From Takakia lepidozioides (Eukaryota; Streptophyta; Takakiopsida; Takakiales; Takakiaceae), in NCBI GenBank assembly GCA_030704615.1, contig CM060731.1:94282756-94346755 (forward strand): DNA of 64,000 bases. The letters run 5' to 3'. Made by a program: the position numbers and the translations under genes. Position 1 is the stretch's first letter. Every line of letters begins with the position of its first letter. This document shows positions 32,801-43,215 of the stretch, in pieces. The notes beneath the pieces are model-generated. The model was not told the DNA's origin. It saw only the letters and a list, made by a program, of their open reading frames with translations, and made no database searches.

Positions 32801-35800
32801 CGGCTGACATTGTCAACACCTTCGAAACCCACTACAGTACACTTGGCAGAAATTCTAGTTCTAGCAGCGAGGGGTTTTCTGAAGAATGGAATGACACAGT
32901 AGAAAGAACTGTGTCTATGATTCAAAGACAGCCCCGATGAACTGGAGTAAATTTCCAAGGGTTATAATGCTCCCATTAGTTCCTCTGAGATTGCGGAAGC
33001 AATTGAGCATCTAAACGGATACAAAGCTGGTGGCCCTGATGGCATTGTCAATGAGCTTATCAAGCATGGTGGTGACCCTATGATAGAGGCCCTTGTTCTT
33101 CTCTTTAACCTTATATGGCGGAATGAAATTACCCCCTTTCGCTGGCAGCAGGGGGTCATTGTCAATTTATATAAGAAAGGTGACAGAGAAGAGCCGGGTA
33201 ACTATCGGGGCATCACGCTTCTTAATGCAGTTGGCAGGATATCCTGCAGAGTTATAAGTACTCGTCTCGAGGTTGATCTGGAGTCCAGAGGTTGTTTCCA
33301 TGAAGGCCAAGCTGGCTTTCGGCGAAACAGGGGCTGCGTGGATCATATCTTCACACTCAGCCAGATTATCCAGGGAAGGAAAAAAGAAGGGAAACCTACT
33401 TTTGTCTTTTCCTGGATGTCAAAAAGGCCTATGACACTGTGTGGAGAGACGGTCTATGGCTCCGACTCTGGTCTTCCGGGATCAAGGGAAAGATGTGGAG
33501 AGTGGTCCATAACTTGTATGCTCACACTAAAAGCTGTGTCACTGTTAATGGACAGAAGTCTAACTTCTTTGACATAGACCAAGGTGTAGCTCAATAATGT
33601 ACCCTCTCCCCTCTGCTCTTCAATGTTTTCATCAATCAACTACTCGAGGATGTGGAAAGTGAGGGATTTGGGTTAAGGGTGGGTGATGCCACCATGCCCT
33701 TATGTTTGCGGAAGACTTCGCAGGCATAGGGGAGACTCCATCCAATCTTCAGGAGTTGATTGATTATGCAAAGAGGTACTTTGACCTTTGGGGCTAGAGG
33801 CTACCGTCAGTAAGTGCACAGTGGTGGCATTCAACGACCGTTGGGAGGGAGGAGGCAACCTCAAGTGGCAGTGGGGAAGCCAAGAGATTCCTGTCCACCC
33901 TTCCTACACATACCTTGGCGTTGAGTTTTCCTCCAACTGTAATTGGGAAGCGCATATACAAAAGCTGTTCAATCTGGCAAGTGCAAAGCGTTGGGTCTCA
34001 CTAGATTTTTCCACTGCAGAGGGATCAACTCTGACGTAAAAAAAGCCATGCTTTGCAGCGTTATTAGGCCTACCTTGGAGTACGCATCTGCAGTGTGGGT
34101 TGACAACTCCAACCAGGCTAAGTCTCTAGAAACCATTCAAATGGGGGTGCTCAAGGAGTGCATGTCAGCATGCTCCAAAACAGCTGATGTGGCTGTTCAG
34201 GGTGAGTTTGGCATTCCTCCCTTAACCTGACGGGATGATTCAAGGTCACATGATGGGGTCAGCTGCAACATATGACTAATATCAGACATCCTAAGTTAAT
34301 CGATTCTATATCTTGGAAGCAGGATCGCCCTGTCAAACAGGCTAAGTCCTGGCGGAAGAGGGTAGAAGAGGATTTCAAGTATCCAAATCTAAGTCCCCAG
34401 TCTTGACCCTGCTGGATAACTTAGAGGCTAGTATCCAAAGCCATGTCTGTTGCCAGGAAATTGTCTGATGAAAATGAAGTTAGGCAGAAAACTTCCCTGA
34501 ACTTGTTTCCACTGTGTGACATGGGTGTGGCCATCATGGATGACCTCAAGGCTTTACCCACTCTCAGCACTAGACTGAAATTTAAACTCGGGGGGAACCC
34601 TACCTTTGAAAAGCAAACAGACGCAGAGAGGAAAGGGGGATTGCAAATGCCCATTGTGTGGGCAACCTGAAGTCAATATCCACTTTCTGATTCATTGTCC
34701 TGGGTATTTTCACCAGAGAGACATCTCTTCAAATCCATCAACGGAATCGTTCCTGTACCTCTGTTTACCAACTTTGAAAGTCTCGAGGCTGAGCCAAAAT
34801 CCCAGGCCCTTTTGGGGTCTAGTTATTGGGAAAATCACATACAGCGGATTGATGTTTGTGTGAAGGGATTTCTAGAGGATATCTGGAAAACTCGGATAAA
34901 TTGTCCGTTCCAAGGTAAGTCATACTACCGGAGTCAGCCCCTGACAAAGGTAGTTTCTGTCCCTTCGTGTTCCGCTCAAACTGGGCACAGGGTCAATGGC
35001 CACAAGGCTACGGCACACAATGTCGTCTGAGTACATCCTCTTTCTCTCTCTGTTTCGAAGTGGAGCATACATATGCCAGCTTTCTGCTCTCCCAAGTCTT
35101 ATGTGCTTCAGGGACAGGTCAATCACCAAGTTAGTTCATGCTTGCCTTTCACCTAAACCGTGACAGCTGCTCTCTCTACGAGGGCAAATGTTGAGAGATA
35201 GGTGTGTTACACGGCTTACCTCACGGTCCATATCTGTTGGGTAGAAATTTGCACCTGCTGCTTTACAAACAGGGAATGCAGCCCTGTACTTCAGGCCCCC
35301 CCAGCCAGGAACACTTCTCACAACTGCTTTCTCTTCTATCTGAACTGCCGAATCCGCCGTTGTCAAAAATGCCTCATTCTCATCTAGTATAGACCTGCAC
35401 ATGGTTATGCTAGAAAATAACATGACTCCTTGAGAAAATTGCAAATGTGGCTTGACAGCAAAACTATGCTCTGAGACTAGGGCATGACTGAACCTGACAT
35501 GAGAATGCTAAGTGCCTGCACCAGTTGGGAGGTTGATGGATAGTTGTTGACAAAAGTGTGTTCAACACAAAGGCAGTACGGACTTGACTGAATCTGGCCA
35601 AATGGAACGGATATGCACTGCAGCCACCCATTTGCCAAACTAAGCACCAGCTATTGCCACTTAAGCTATTAAATCAACCAGGAACTGAAAAATAAACAAC
35701 AAAAAGACGTTTGTTTTTGCAGTTGAGGGCCCCAGCAGTGTTTTCTTTTTCACTTTTCCAAAATCGCAGGCAGGGCGACATGTAGATTCTACCCAGTGAC

Positions 35801-38800
35801 CATAATTGCTGACATGCCTTATGAGTTTCAACTAGCCAACGAGGTGACCTAGTTAGAAAAGTGGCTATATTACAGGTGTCATATTTTAACAGGTCCACGT
35901 AGGAAAAATCTGGCTCCTGATATTTGACCATTGGCGCTTTCTGGCGATTTTTTTGAGTTTTTACTCCCGTAATTCCTTAGTAAAAGTAGCTGACCCATTT
36001 TCCAGGTCGAAATCTGGTGATTTTTCGCCAGATTAAAAAACACTGGGCCCCAGATGTTGACATTCTCTCTTCATGACAATTGCAAAAAGAAGAGCGATGC
36101 ACAACAAAACAAGCACAAATTGTGGTGCCAGACCCTCTGTTAAAAGGTAGGAACTTTCTAATGGCCGGTGTTCTTGCAAGGCCATTTTGTGGCCCAATAG
36201 TTCCCCTGAAGTCTTTAGGTTCCCAAGGAGCGTAGCTGGGGAAATCCCCCACAAAGTGATTGGTTGATCCATTGACCCCCCTTTAAAGAAAAATCTAGGG
36301 TAGTGCCTGGAGCACCAAGCTGCTACATCCAGTGAGGAACAGTGACTTTACCAGGGACTCTTATTGATGAGATAGTAAGCAAACTTGAGTCTGTCAAGCT
36401 CTGAAGTTGCAGCCATCTCCTCAAGCCAGTCCTTCAACGCTGGGTTTGTTGCCCATTCCTGCAACATCAAGACAATATCTATCCATTTCTCTTCTCCGTC
36501 TCTTCCTATCTGAAATATACTACAATAACTGAATTAAGAACTGCAATTTTCATGGAAAGACCATCTAAACATGGAGGAGAACCTGCTTGAGGAAGATGCG
36601 CTCCAACACTCTTGCAGCACGGATTGTGTATGACAAAGCGAGAACATCTCCCTCACTTAGGCGTGCAATCTGTCCCACAAGGTCATATGTCAAATGAGTT
36701 GCACTGTTGTTGTCATGCCCAACAAATTCCATTGTTAATGTCACAGGACTTCCCTTCATACACAGAATAAATCCTTCTCACCTACCACCTTTTCACACAA
36801 GAAAGCCAGCAGCTTGTGATCTCCTTGTTTGCTACGGGCTTTAAACACAAGATTCTGTAATTAAGTAGGATATCAGGATCACGAGTCCCGCCATGAACAA
36901 ATGCATCCACATACTACAGTATATCATTGTGCCCCTGCCTTCTACCGGGTGATTTTCAAACCACACTCAACAGGACAACAGGATCACAAGTACTACATAC
37001 TGAAAGCCGCTGTCTACCAGATCGACCAAATTCCCATTCAATGTTTCATGAAAACAGAACAGCTGGAGTTAGGAATTATCTTTTAACTAACCCTGGTGAA
37101 GTGTGAAGCATCAGATGACATCTTGATTTACTGACTCACCTCTCCTTGGAGAGTCACAGGAACATAACGAAAAAGCTGGTTTTGTAGCGACCCAAGTCTG
37201 GCCTTCTCATCCACCCCGTATCTGCCTCAAAAGCACAGTAAAGTCTGCATTAATAAAACGGACAATCACCCACTATGTTGCAAGGCCACCAAGACCTTTC
37301 ACTAGCAGGAAGTCCCCACACCTGGCCCCTCTATAATATCTGTTTGCTGGATATTGTGAGTACAAAATCATTCATGATCATGTATTTTCTCTCCGCCAAA
37401 TTTACACAGTGCAATTGACGTTTAGTTTAGGACACCTTAGACTTCCATTGATAAAACTAATGCCTGTTTTTGCTTAGGCTTCATGCTTCCCAGAATCTCC
37501 CTTTCTCTCACTCTCTATTCTTCCAAAAGTCTTACTACCAACGTCAGCCCCTGACAGAGGTGGGTTCTGTCCCTTTTGTTCCCGCTCAAACTGGGCGCGG
37601 GGTCAATGGCCACAAGGCTACGGCAAACAACGTCTTTTGAGTACAATCTCTATTCTGCCAAAACTGGGCGCGGGGTCTATGGCCACAAGGCTACAGCAAA
37701 CGAAGTCTTATACGTACATCTTCTCTCTTTTCCGCCCAAACTGAGCACAGGGTTATGGCCACAAGGCTATGGCAAACAACGTCTAATGAATACATTTTCT
37801 CGCTCTCTTTCTCTATTTTTGGGGGGAGGAAAAGGGCAGGCACCACATAAGAAACTTTTGCCAGAATCTCCAGGCATGTCAACTTTCTCTCCTTCACTGT
37901 GCTCCCCCTCCCCTTGGGCACAAAAAATCTCTTCCTAATTTCTCTCCGTCTGTCTTGTGTGCACACAGTAGGCAATCAATGAATACATTATATGCACACA
38001 TAAAAGTACCCCGTATACAACATCAATGCCTGTAGAACTAGACAGCAATCTTAGGCCAGCTACTGGGCCTTGCTAAGCGAAAGTTCTCCATGAAAATCTG
38101 CATGCATATCTAAATACAATAAAACAGGGATGAACCTCTTCTGGATTGCCGAGAATAGCTGGCCATATTCGCTGTCCACATTGTAAGGAACATATGCCAC
38201 ATCTTCTTTCCCTAAAAGTTCTTCGTACTCTTTCCAAGCTACATACTTCACTGCTGACACCTCTGACTCCTGCAAATGAATTCAATGGCATTTGAATAAT
38301 ATGCACCATGTCTCAAACTCAAAGGAGTGGATTCAATTTCAAAGCTTACTAACAGCCTCCACTAAACACCAGGTGTCCAAGCAGTTACGAGCTGGATACT
38401 TAGCAAAAAGAGACCCTGCAGGCTTGTCCTTTTGAAAAGTGAGCGCACCTGAAGGTCAAAAGCATCCAATGGAATCGGTTCCACAAGTGTCACTAGGTAC
38501 ACATCGTTATTCTCATTGTTTATGTATGTTCCATCATTAATGACACTGCAATCACACATACAGATACATTAAGTGTTTTGCTCACAGACTAGCAGTGACA
38601 ATTCTTTAGACCTATGTTCATTTGGCAACTTAAGACAATAAAGCTTGGATTATCCATGATACTAGTTGGAGTGGATAGCAAGCTTAGCAACAATGCGTAA
38701 AGAACAATTTATTCAGAACATAGATGCAAGGCGGCTGCTTAATAAAACCCTCTGCAAGTTGGATTTAAAAAGGCGGGCTTCTCATGCTTGTCCATAATGT

Positions 38801-40380
38801 TATTGAGGGCATGCAAAGAATAATAACACTTCCCAAAAGCTTCTTTGATACCTTGCTTTTTCTATATCAGTTTATGGCTGGGCATGGTTAGCATTCTGAG
38901 TGAATACAAAAGAAGAACGAAACAATATCCTAACTGACCCTTCTTGTAAGTACACAAAAAGAAGCTCAAATGCATCCGCCGGTAATGTGATTCCAAGTTC
39001 CTCCTGCAACTCCCTCCTGCCACCAGCACTAGGTGAGTGTGGTATCACAACAGGAAAAAGACATGAACTCCTGCCTGTACTCTGATTTCTGACATTGCAT
39101 CACAAACAGCCATAGTCAGTCCTAGTTGAACAATAGGACTCCCAGGTGACACATGTCATGAACAAACTTCTTTACCCCTGGTCTGCAGTGCAAGTAGTTC
39201 AAAATATTTCTTGAAGTTACACTACTCCCTTCTCTGAGTTACTCTCCTGTGGGGCACTAGTATGATTCATTTACAATGGTACGCGTCATTCTTTGGAGAA
39301 GTCGAAATGCATCCCACCCAGAACCAGGTTTGAGAGAGAGACAAGGAGAAAGAAAGGAATTTCATGGCGTCCAGAAAAATGCTCATGGGGGACACAGTTT
39401 CAACTTGCCTTGCAGATAGGAGAGAGGTGTCACCAGCAGAGATGTGGCCAGCACTGGAAACATCCCATAAACCTGGCCAGGAATCCTTGCAATCAGCCCG
39501 TTTCTGAAGCAGCAATTCCCCCGTGCTTTCAACATAGATCCAAACATGCACTGCGCGGTGGTAGTCACCATCTGTGTGCACCAAATGCCTTATAAAACCA
39601 AGCAGACAAGGTATCAAGCTTCAGTTGTGACAATAAAGGCCACCGATGCAAGTGAGATCAATTCCTCCCTCAATCCCTTTAATGATTTCGCCTGCGGCCC
39701 CCAGCCACGCACACCAGGCACATGGGCAGAGACATTGAAAGGAAATAAGACCCGCAAACAAATGACCATTTTTCACTACCCTCGTTCACAAGGATCCCTT
39801 CAACCACGCGTATCTACAAATGATTTGAGAATGAACAGCCCAAATTTCGTTAAGTTTCATTAGACGTACATAGTAACCTAGCCATGGAGTTAACACCGGA
39901 GGGACGACGGGATCATAATATCTGAGCCCACCCCATTGAGGAAGGTTCTCATGAGATTGGGAATCACACCAAGAGACTGAACCAGCCAATTTCCGGAAAA
40001 ATGGTTGTCTTTGATAATCAAAGCCCGGAACGAAACGAAAAAGTGTAGGTAGCTCAGGTTCGATCCCCTGTGACTGTATATCGTCCTCACTTCCTTTCAG
40101 AGCAATTATATCTCCCAAGTTACAGCTTTGCAAATCGCTCAGGCTATCCCACTGCGCATGCAGAGTGGAGGATCTGGAGTATTTACAAATTCCTTAATTT
40201 CATCGGAAGGGAGAGGGTCAAGAGGCGAAAGCAATACCCAAAACGAATGCGGGAACTAAATTTAACGTGGCAGGAAGGACAGTTTAGTGGAGCAACGCAC
40301 CTTTTCTTCATCACGCCGGTGCGAGCGCCTGCCTTTGTCAGGATATCCAGAGACTCCGTTAGCTCTTCTTCCTCCCTCAT
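20817..40380 (-). CDS. NUDT3: Nudix hydrolase fused to dipeptidyl peptidase III (M49), 21 exons
   Basis: Joined minus-strand exons: 40380-40301, 39588-39409, 39016-38939, 38545-38449, 38269-38136, 37221-37140, 36669-36583, 36458-36352, 35394-35220, 25759-25545, 25130-25049, 24595-24530, 24170-24093, 23896-23801, 23683-23577, 23341-23173, 22410-22327, 22107-22013, 21672-21582, 21232-21086, 20885-20817. They give 2319 bases, 772 codons plus TGA, in phase throughout, about the length of Arabidopsis NUDT3. Residues 74-96 form a Nudix box (G..D..REL.EE.GI, with Asp80 for the usual first Glu), which should hydrolyse nucleoside-diphosphate-linked substrates with a divalent metal. HECCHG at 588-593 and EEAKAD at 621-626 are the zinc and catalytic motifs of the M49 peptidase part. 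The start is the ATG at 40380. All introns are GT-AG except intron 2 (GC-AG). Intron 9 is 9.46 kb because of LINEs. No signal peptide is seen; a cytosolic location is inferred. Confidence 0.95.
26003..28653 (+). pseudogene. LINE copy a endonuclease and reverse transcriptase
   Basis: Frames in order give an AP-type endonuclease with QVVLLGDFNARVGKG (26512 on) and IGTSDHFLVWTE (26788 on), a linker, then RT blocks NGYKAGGPDGIVNKLI, VNLYKKGDREEPGNYRGITLLN, EGQAGFRRNRGCVDHIF, FLDVKKAYDTVWRDG and the catalytic LMFADDFADIG near 28305. The RT catalytic FADD is intact. At least five frame breaks or stops (about 26795, 27236, 27523, 27743 and 28068) prevent translation as one protein. The encoded enzyme nicks target DNA and copies its RNA onto the nick. 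Confidence 0.9.
28654..29362. other. 0.7-kb insertion in LINE copy a
   Basis: Copy a departs from copy b right after TTAGACC and rejoins at AGACCACCTTGGAGTAC, leaving AGACC on both sides as a probable 5-base target duplication. The insert has no TG..CA ends and no recognised coding sequence. A minus-strand frame at 28911-28723 (ICLPKIEMKDY) is open but unassigned. Confidence 0.6.
29363..30119 (+). pseudogene. LINE copy a C-terminal domain
   Basis: An open stretch of about 250 codons continues the LINE protein after the insertion. It has EYGSAIWVDNSNQAKSLESIQ (RT thumb-like), a long helical region, and near 29945 a Cys-Cys-His-Cys block (CPLCGQ..HFLIHCPGF), the C-terminal zinc-ribbon-like motif seen in several LINE families. 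Together with the upstream frames it would complete the protein. A related stretch, inverted, lies at 14691-14990. Confidence 0.85.
30689..32005 (+). CDS. LINE copy b N-terminal region and endonuclease start
   Basis: An open frame of about 438 codons with no ATG at its opening; the first internal ATG lies in EMVTYAKSR. The first 150 residues resemble nothing that I recognise. Three 23-residue repeats (GFGT.NGLPILKVYSRR..S) follow, then the start of an AP endonuclease (FNFSGLTNQRKQFEVGQVL, HICAGQETWE, KGVGFFVRDFLCDN, DLFVGCVYMPTEG). A frameshift near 31910 separates it from the rest of the endonuclease, which opens with VVLLGDFNARVG in another frame. Confidence 0.85.
   Translation: MCLNLQPANTEKIFGHSDNNTTQGDSWEMVTYAKSRASCVVFGVNPRMDDVSFKTTCSSLGLDYVANGTISRLDNRGTLNVSLPKSATNRIPHQISFKEIRPLTGWRVVLDSGDSMRRSRKTVKCGDFNFKVSNRFEALEEIDTKQPDRLVGPMCAEAERQEPDGFGTLNGLPILKVYSRRIKSSHEGFGTLNGLPILKVYSRRIKSSPEGFGTRNGLPILKVYSRRPKSTHGATDPPLQSGWSSRSNHRLPRRQTIHMQKAGLRLTFNFSGLTNQRKQFEVGQVLQSNGIHICAGQETWETSDKLVGDVNGYRWFGKMCALKVTTAKRGQKGVGFFVRDFLCDNCEIINKDLRYEHSIWLKLKLKGSVSRKDLFVGCVYMPTEGALSADADKAFEDVKLDCAKFLARVRWSYWVTSMPGWVKVFTRMISSDLLVRTS
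31180..31390 (+). repeat. 69-bp tandem triplication inside LINE copy b
   Basis: Three nearly identical 69-base units start GGATTTGGCACTC.GAATGG and include CCTTAAGGTTTACTCTAGA. Because 69 is divisible by three the frame is kept, adding two extra 23-residue repeats. Copy a retains only one unit at its truncated start. Confidence 0.92.
31918..34863 (+). pseudogene. LINE copy b endonuclease C-part, RT and zinc region
   Basis: Successive frames give GDFNARVGKGLHQDD, SIVDYIIVDKNL, IGTSDHFLVWTEIKR, then RT blocks AGGPDGIVNELIKHGGD, NLYKKGDREEPGNYRGITLLN, AGFRRNRGCVDHIF, AYDTVWRDG and near 33705 LMFAEDFAGIG. The first catalytic Asp of the FADD box has become Glu. GVEFSSNCNWEAHIQ and EYASAVWVDNSNQAKSL follow, then a zinc region CPLCGQPEVNIHFLIHCPGY. 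Several frame breaks and one in-frame stop (near 33596) inactivate it. Confidence 0.9.
37528..37830 (+). mobile_element. LINE 3' end fragment with tandem tail, in intron 5
   Basis: It begins with the LINE 3' sequence (CTTACTACCAACGTCAGCCC) and then repeats the terminal unit AAACTG.GC.C.GGGT.ATGGCC, ACAAGGCTA..GCAAACAACG three times at about 73-base spacing (near 37590, 37663 and 37738). It is oriented like copies a and b and antisense to the host gene. It probably arose by extreme 5' truncation with repeated copying of the tail. Confidence 0.88.
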
Positions 40381-40974
40381 CTTGCGTACACGGATCCTTT
40401 GCAACTAAGCAAGCCCTCGTCTCTCTCTCACACACATGCGTTCGAATGGATGTAAAACATCAAGCCGAAAGGCATATTCTATTCTGGATGTTATTCTCTT
40501 TCTTGAGAAAAGATGAAGTTAAAGTTTTAGTGTGTTTTATGTCCAGCGAGTTTACGGCCTACTACTTTACATAGAGGGGGGGAGGGACCCAAAAGATAGA
40601 TGAAGGATTTTAGGAACCCAAGGTCACCTTCAAACACCCAACCAGTGGATTTGCCTGTTCCAAGTGCTCACACCGAGCCTATGCCTCTCACTGATCTGCT
40701 CCAATCTGAGCTGGTTTTGACATGACTTGCATCGTTGTGGAGTTCACGCCCAAAGGGAAAGAGCATATGCCTTATCTCAAACTTGTTTAAAGTGAGGCTT
40801 TCTTAATCTGGGTTTCTCTAAGAGCATGCCCAACAGGCGCTCTATCTGGCGCGCTATCATCACCATAGCGTGGCGCCGCGAGGATCGTGCATCCCTAGCA
40901 GCACCTTCACGCGCTTCAAAATGGTGAGCCTCACCAACAATCGTCACACTCCCGCGTTATCTTCTGCCCACCTT
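40381..40974. other. 5' flank of the NUDT3-type gene
   Basis: This interval separates the start codon at 40380 from PPR pseudogene sequence at 40975 and should contain the promoter and 5' UTR for the minus-strand gene. I see a CT-rich stretch at about 40418-40432, no clear TATA box, and a G-rich run near 40574. Around 40830-40900 CpG and GCGC words are frequent. Confidence 0.4.
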
Positions 40975-41535
40975 TGGTAAAGGGGAGTGTTCAGCTAAAT
41001 GGTTTTTTGAACGAAATGTGGTGTTGTATTGGAGCGCAATTGATTGCAGGAATAATATGCCACAGCATGGAGGCTTTGAGACCTATGAGAAATGGTGTAG
41101 AAAGGGGGTGAATGAAGCCCAACCACAATCCTTTATTTGTGTCTGCCAATGCGGGTGCAAACTAGCCGGTCCGTGGAAGAAAAGGGCGGAAGAGGTCCAT
41201 TGGTGGACAACATTCAAAGCGGGAAAATTGAAACAGCTATGTTCGGAACACTACCCATCGTGGAATGATGCCAATTGTGGGTGCATCGAGGATGCAAAGG
41301 GAGTGTTCGACAATATGACTAAAGGAGATGTGGTATCTTGTAACGCCATCATCGCAGGATATGCACAGCTTGGGCGCGGGATGGAGGCTTTGGAGACTTA
41401 TGAGCAAATGTTTGGGGAAAGGATGAAGCCCAACCACATAAGGTTTGTTTGCATTTGCAATTCGTGTGCAAGCCTGGCAGCCCTTGAAAAGGGCAAAGAG
41501 GTCCATGGTGACATTATCAAAGCTGAAATTGTGGG
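40975..41535 (+). pseudogene. PPR fragment, second locus
   Basis: Plus-strand frames give degenerate then good PLS-type PPR phrases: GCIEDAKGVFDNMTKGDVVSCNAIIAGYAQLGRGMEALE.. (written here only in part), YEQMFGERMKPNHIRFVCIC, SCASLAALEKGKEVHGDIIKAEIV. The longest frame runs 41018-41569 with the first half scrambled. This copy keeps the KPNHIRF segment that the 10.4-14.4 kb array has lost, so it is closer to the ancestral gene. Confidence 0.85.
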
Positions 41536-42330
41536 ACAACCGCTATCGCAAGGTGTGGCTTTTTCCTAATTTGTACGATGTGAAGAAGATTGTCCATCCT
41601 CCATGGATCATGAGACAAGGTCGGGGACAATGTGGTGAAGGCACCTTTCTCTTCAACCTATTTCAGTCTGTTTTGCCCTCTCATCAGACTCGGCCCTGAG
41701 ATGCATATTGAATTCTGTAAGTTAGCTCTATGGGTGGATCTGTGGTGGTTTGGGGTGACTTTGACAGGTTTCTGCCGATGTGGCAGCATGAAAGTATCCA
41801 GAAACAGATTATAGAGATGAGGAGAAGTGTTGGAATGAACACTTTTCAAACCCCAGTCAATGGTGGGACAATGGAGACACAAGGTGAATGCTCGTTGGAT
41901 TTAGAGAGAAGCAGATGCAATTCAGAGAGAGAGAGAGATGACTCCGGCCGAGGCCGGCGTAACTAAGAGCCACTTCGCCTTACGGCTACTACCCCCTTTC
42001 AGGGGTGGGCCCTATCACAATTCAAAATTGGAACTATTGTAGCAAGTAAGGTTGGGGTGTTTGTTGGAAGAACTTCACGCTGTCAGTGTCGGCTGCTAGC
42101 AGCAAGGCTGAGGATGTATTCATGATTTGTACACAGACAAGGATAGCTGAAGGACCAGGGGTACAGGTCAAGATTCACCAAGGGGGCCGGATTTCAAACA
42201 CAAGATTACTTCTGATTCCCTGTGGATCAATAGCTACAAGAAATTTGCGTGGGTAGATGGTCAACTGGAAACAGCAGCGGCAGTAGCACAATTGATAGTA
42301 CAAGGCACTACTAATGAAGGCACCTTCTTC
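41531..42330 (+). pseudogene. OSB-like sequences joined to PPR fragment
   Basis: PPR text stops at DIIKAEIV and WDNRYRKVWLFPNLYD begins with no gap. Next come GTFLFNLFQSVLPSHQTRP, an EKCWNEHFSNPSQWWDNG-like block near 41860, and at 42187-42204 the codons for PDFKHK followed by ITSDSLWINSYKKFAWVDGQ. PDFKHK with nearby WWDNR and LWI is diagnostic of the PDF motif of OSB proteins, plant organellar single-strand DNA-binding proteins. Several stops and frame changes show decay. Whether PPR and OSB were once one transcript cannot be told from this copy. Confidence 0.7.
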
Positions 42331-42960
42331 AATGCATTTCTCTATTGTTAATTGTGACTTGTCAGCACTCTTGTGTGTGCTGCTTGTGGATTGGATTGGG
42401 CTGTGAGAACCACCACGGTGCAGCTGAGCAAACATAGATTGAAACACGGCCGCTAAGACCAAGCTAACTCTCCCAAGAACCTTGTAAACATCGGGAAGAA
42501 TACCAAATCATGGTAGTAACAGGAGCCAAGAGCCTTCATTTGCAGGATGGAACCCCCTCCAGAGCTCCTAATCACTCCTATACCACCATAGATCCACCAA
42601 CAAACTAACTTGCATCATCTGACCTTAAACTCTGCTACTGGCCTGGCTAACAAGGCTTGCCTTAGTTCCTGGCCAAGGGCTCCATTTTCCTTCTTGCTCC
42701 GTTCCACCAGCTCTTTTATTTCTCTTTCAGAATTCATCTTCTCAAATTGAAGCTCTGACTGCAGGTATCATTGCATTGTGTAATTATAGATTGCATCAGA
42801 TTTTGCACTAGTAATGTCACCTCACTGTCAGATGAACTGTCTTTCACAGAGGGAAGTGCTATTTTGTGATGAGGTTATGGGTTAGACATACAACATTGGC
42901 TACATCTGCCGTTGCACCGGCAGCTTCAGCAAGCAGCAGTGGGACTGGTGATACCATAGC
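42331..42960. other. Dispersed repeat block and unassigned sequence
   Basis: About 42405-42535 is the inverse complement of the duplicated blocks at 9.7-10.3 kb (GAACCACCACGGTGCAGCTGAGC, GATTGAAACACG, CTCCCAAGAACCTTG, TACCAAATCATGGTAG). The remainder to 42960 shows no gene or repeat that I can name. Confidence 0.5.
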
Positions 42961-42986
42961 TGCGGAGTGACTGAGCAGCTGAGCCC

Positions 42987-43029
<43 letters not shown>

Positions 43030-43215
43030 TACCATTTTTTCTTAATTTGTTGCCCCCTCTCTCCCTCTCTCTCACACTCTCTCCCTCTCTTTTGTCTCTG
43101 TCCCTCTCCCTCTCTCTTTTTAACTTTTTCTGCCCCCTATCTCCCTCTCTGGTTTTTTTTTTTTTTTTGTGAGCAGCACAAAAGAGAGGGAGAGAGAGGG
43201 AAGATACTATGTCTT
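42961..43215. repeat. Poly-C tract (42 nt) with CT/GA arms
   Basis: GAGTGACTGAGCAGCTGAGCC leads into 42 consecutive C residues at 42988-43029, then CT-rich sequence, a T run and GTGAGCAGCACAAAAGAGAGG. Both flanks match parts of the palindromic unit at 17.4-17.8 kb, so this is a second, partly unfolded member of that repeat family. Confidence 0.75.

Larger units (their letters stand above)
30346..35050 (+). mobile_element. LINE copy b in intron 9, near full length
   Basis: It follows copy a head to tail. About 340 bases of 5' leader (30346-30688) precede the ORF. The 3' end repeats the family terminus GCCACAAGGCTACGGCACACAA..GAGTACATCCTCTTTCTCTC. Coding order is an N-terminal region with a 69-base triplication, AP endonuclease, RT and C-terminal zinc motif. 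Frameshifts occur at several points, and the RT catalytic box reads FAED rather than FADD, so this copy is dead. It lies antisense to the NUDT3-type gene. Confidence 0.92.
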
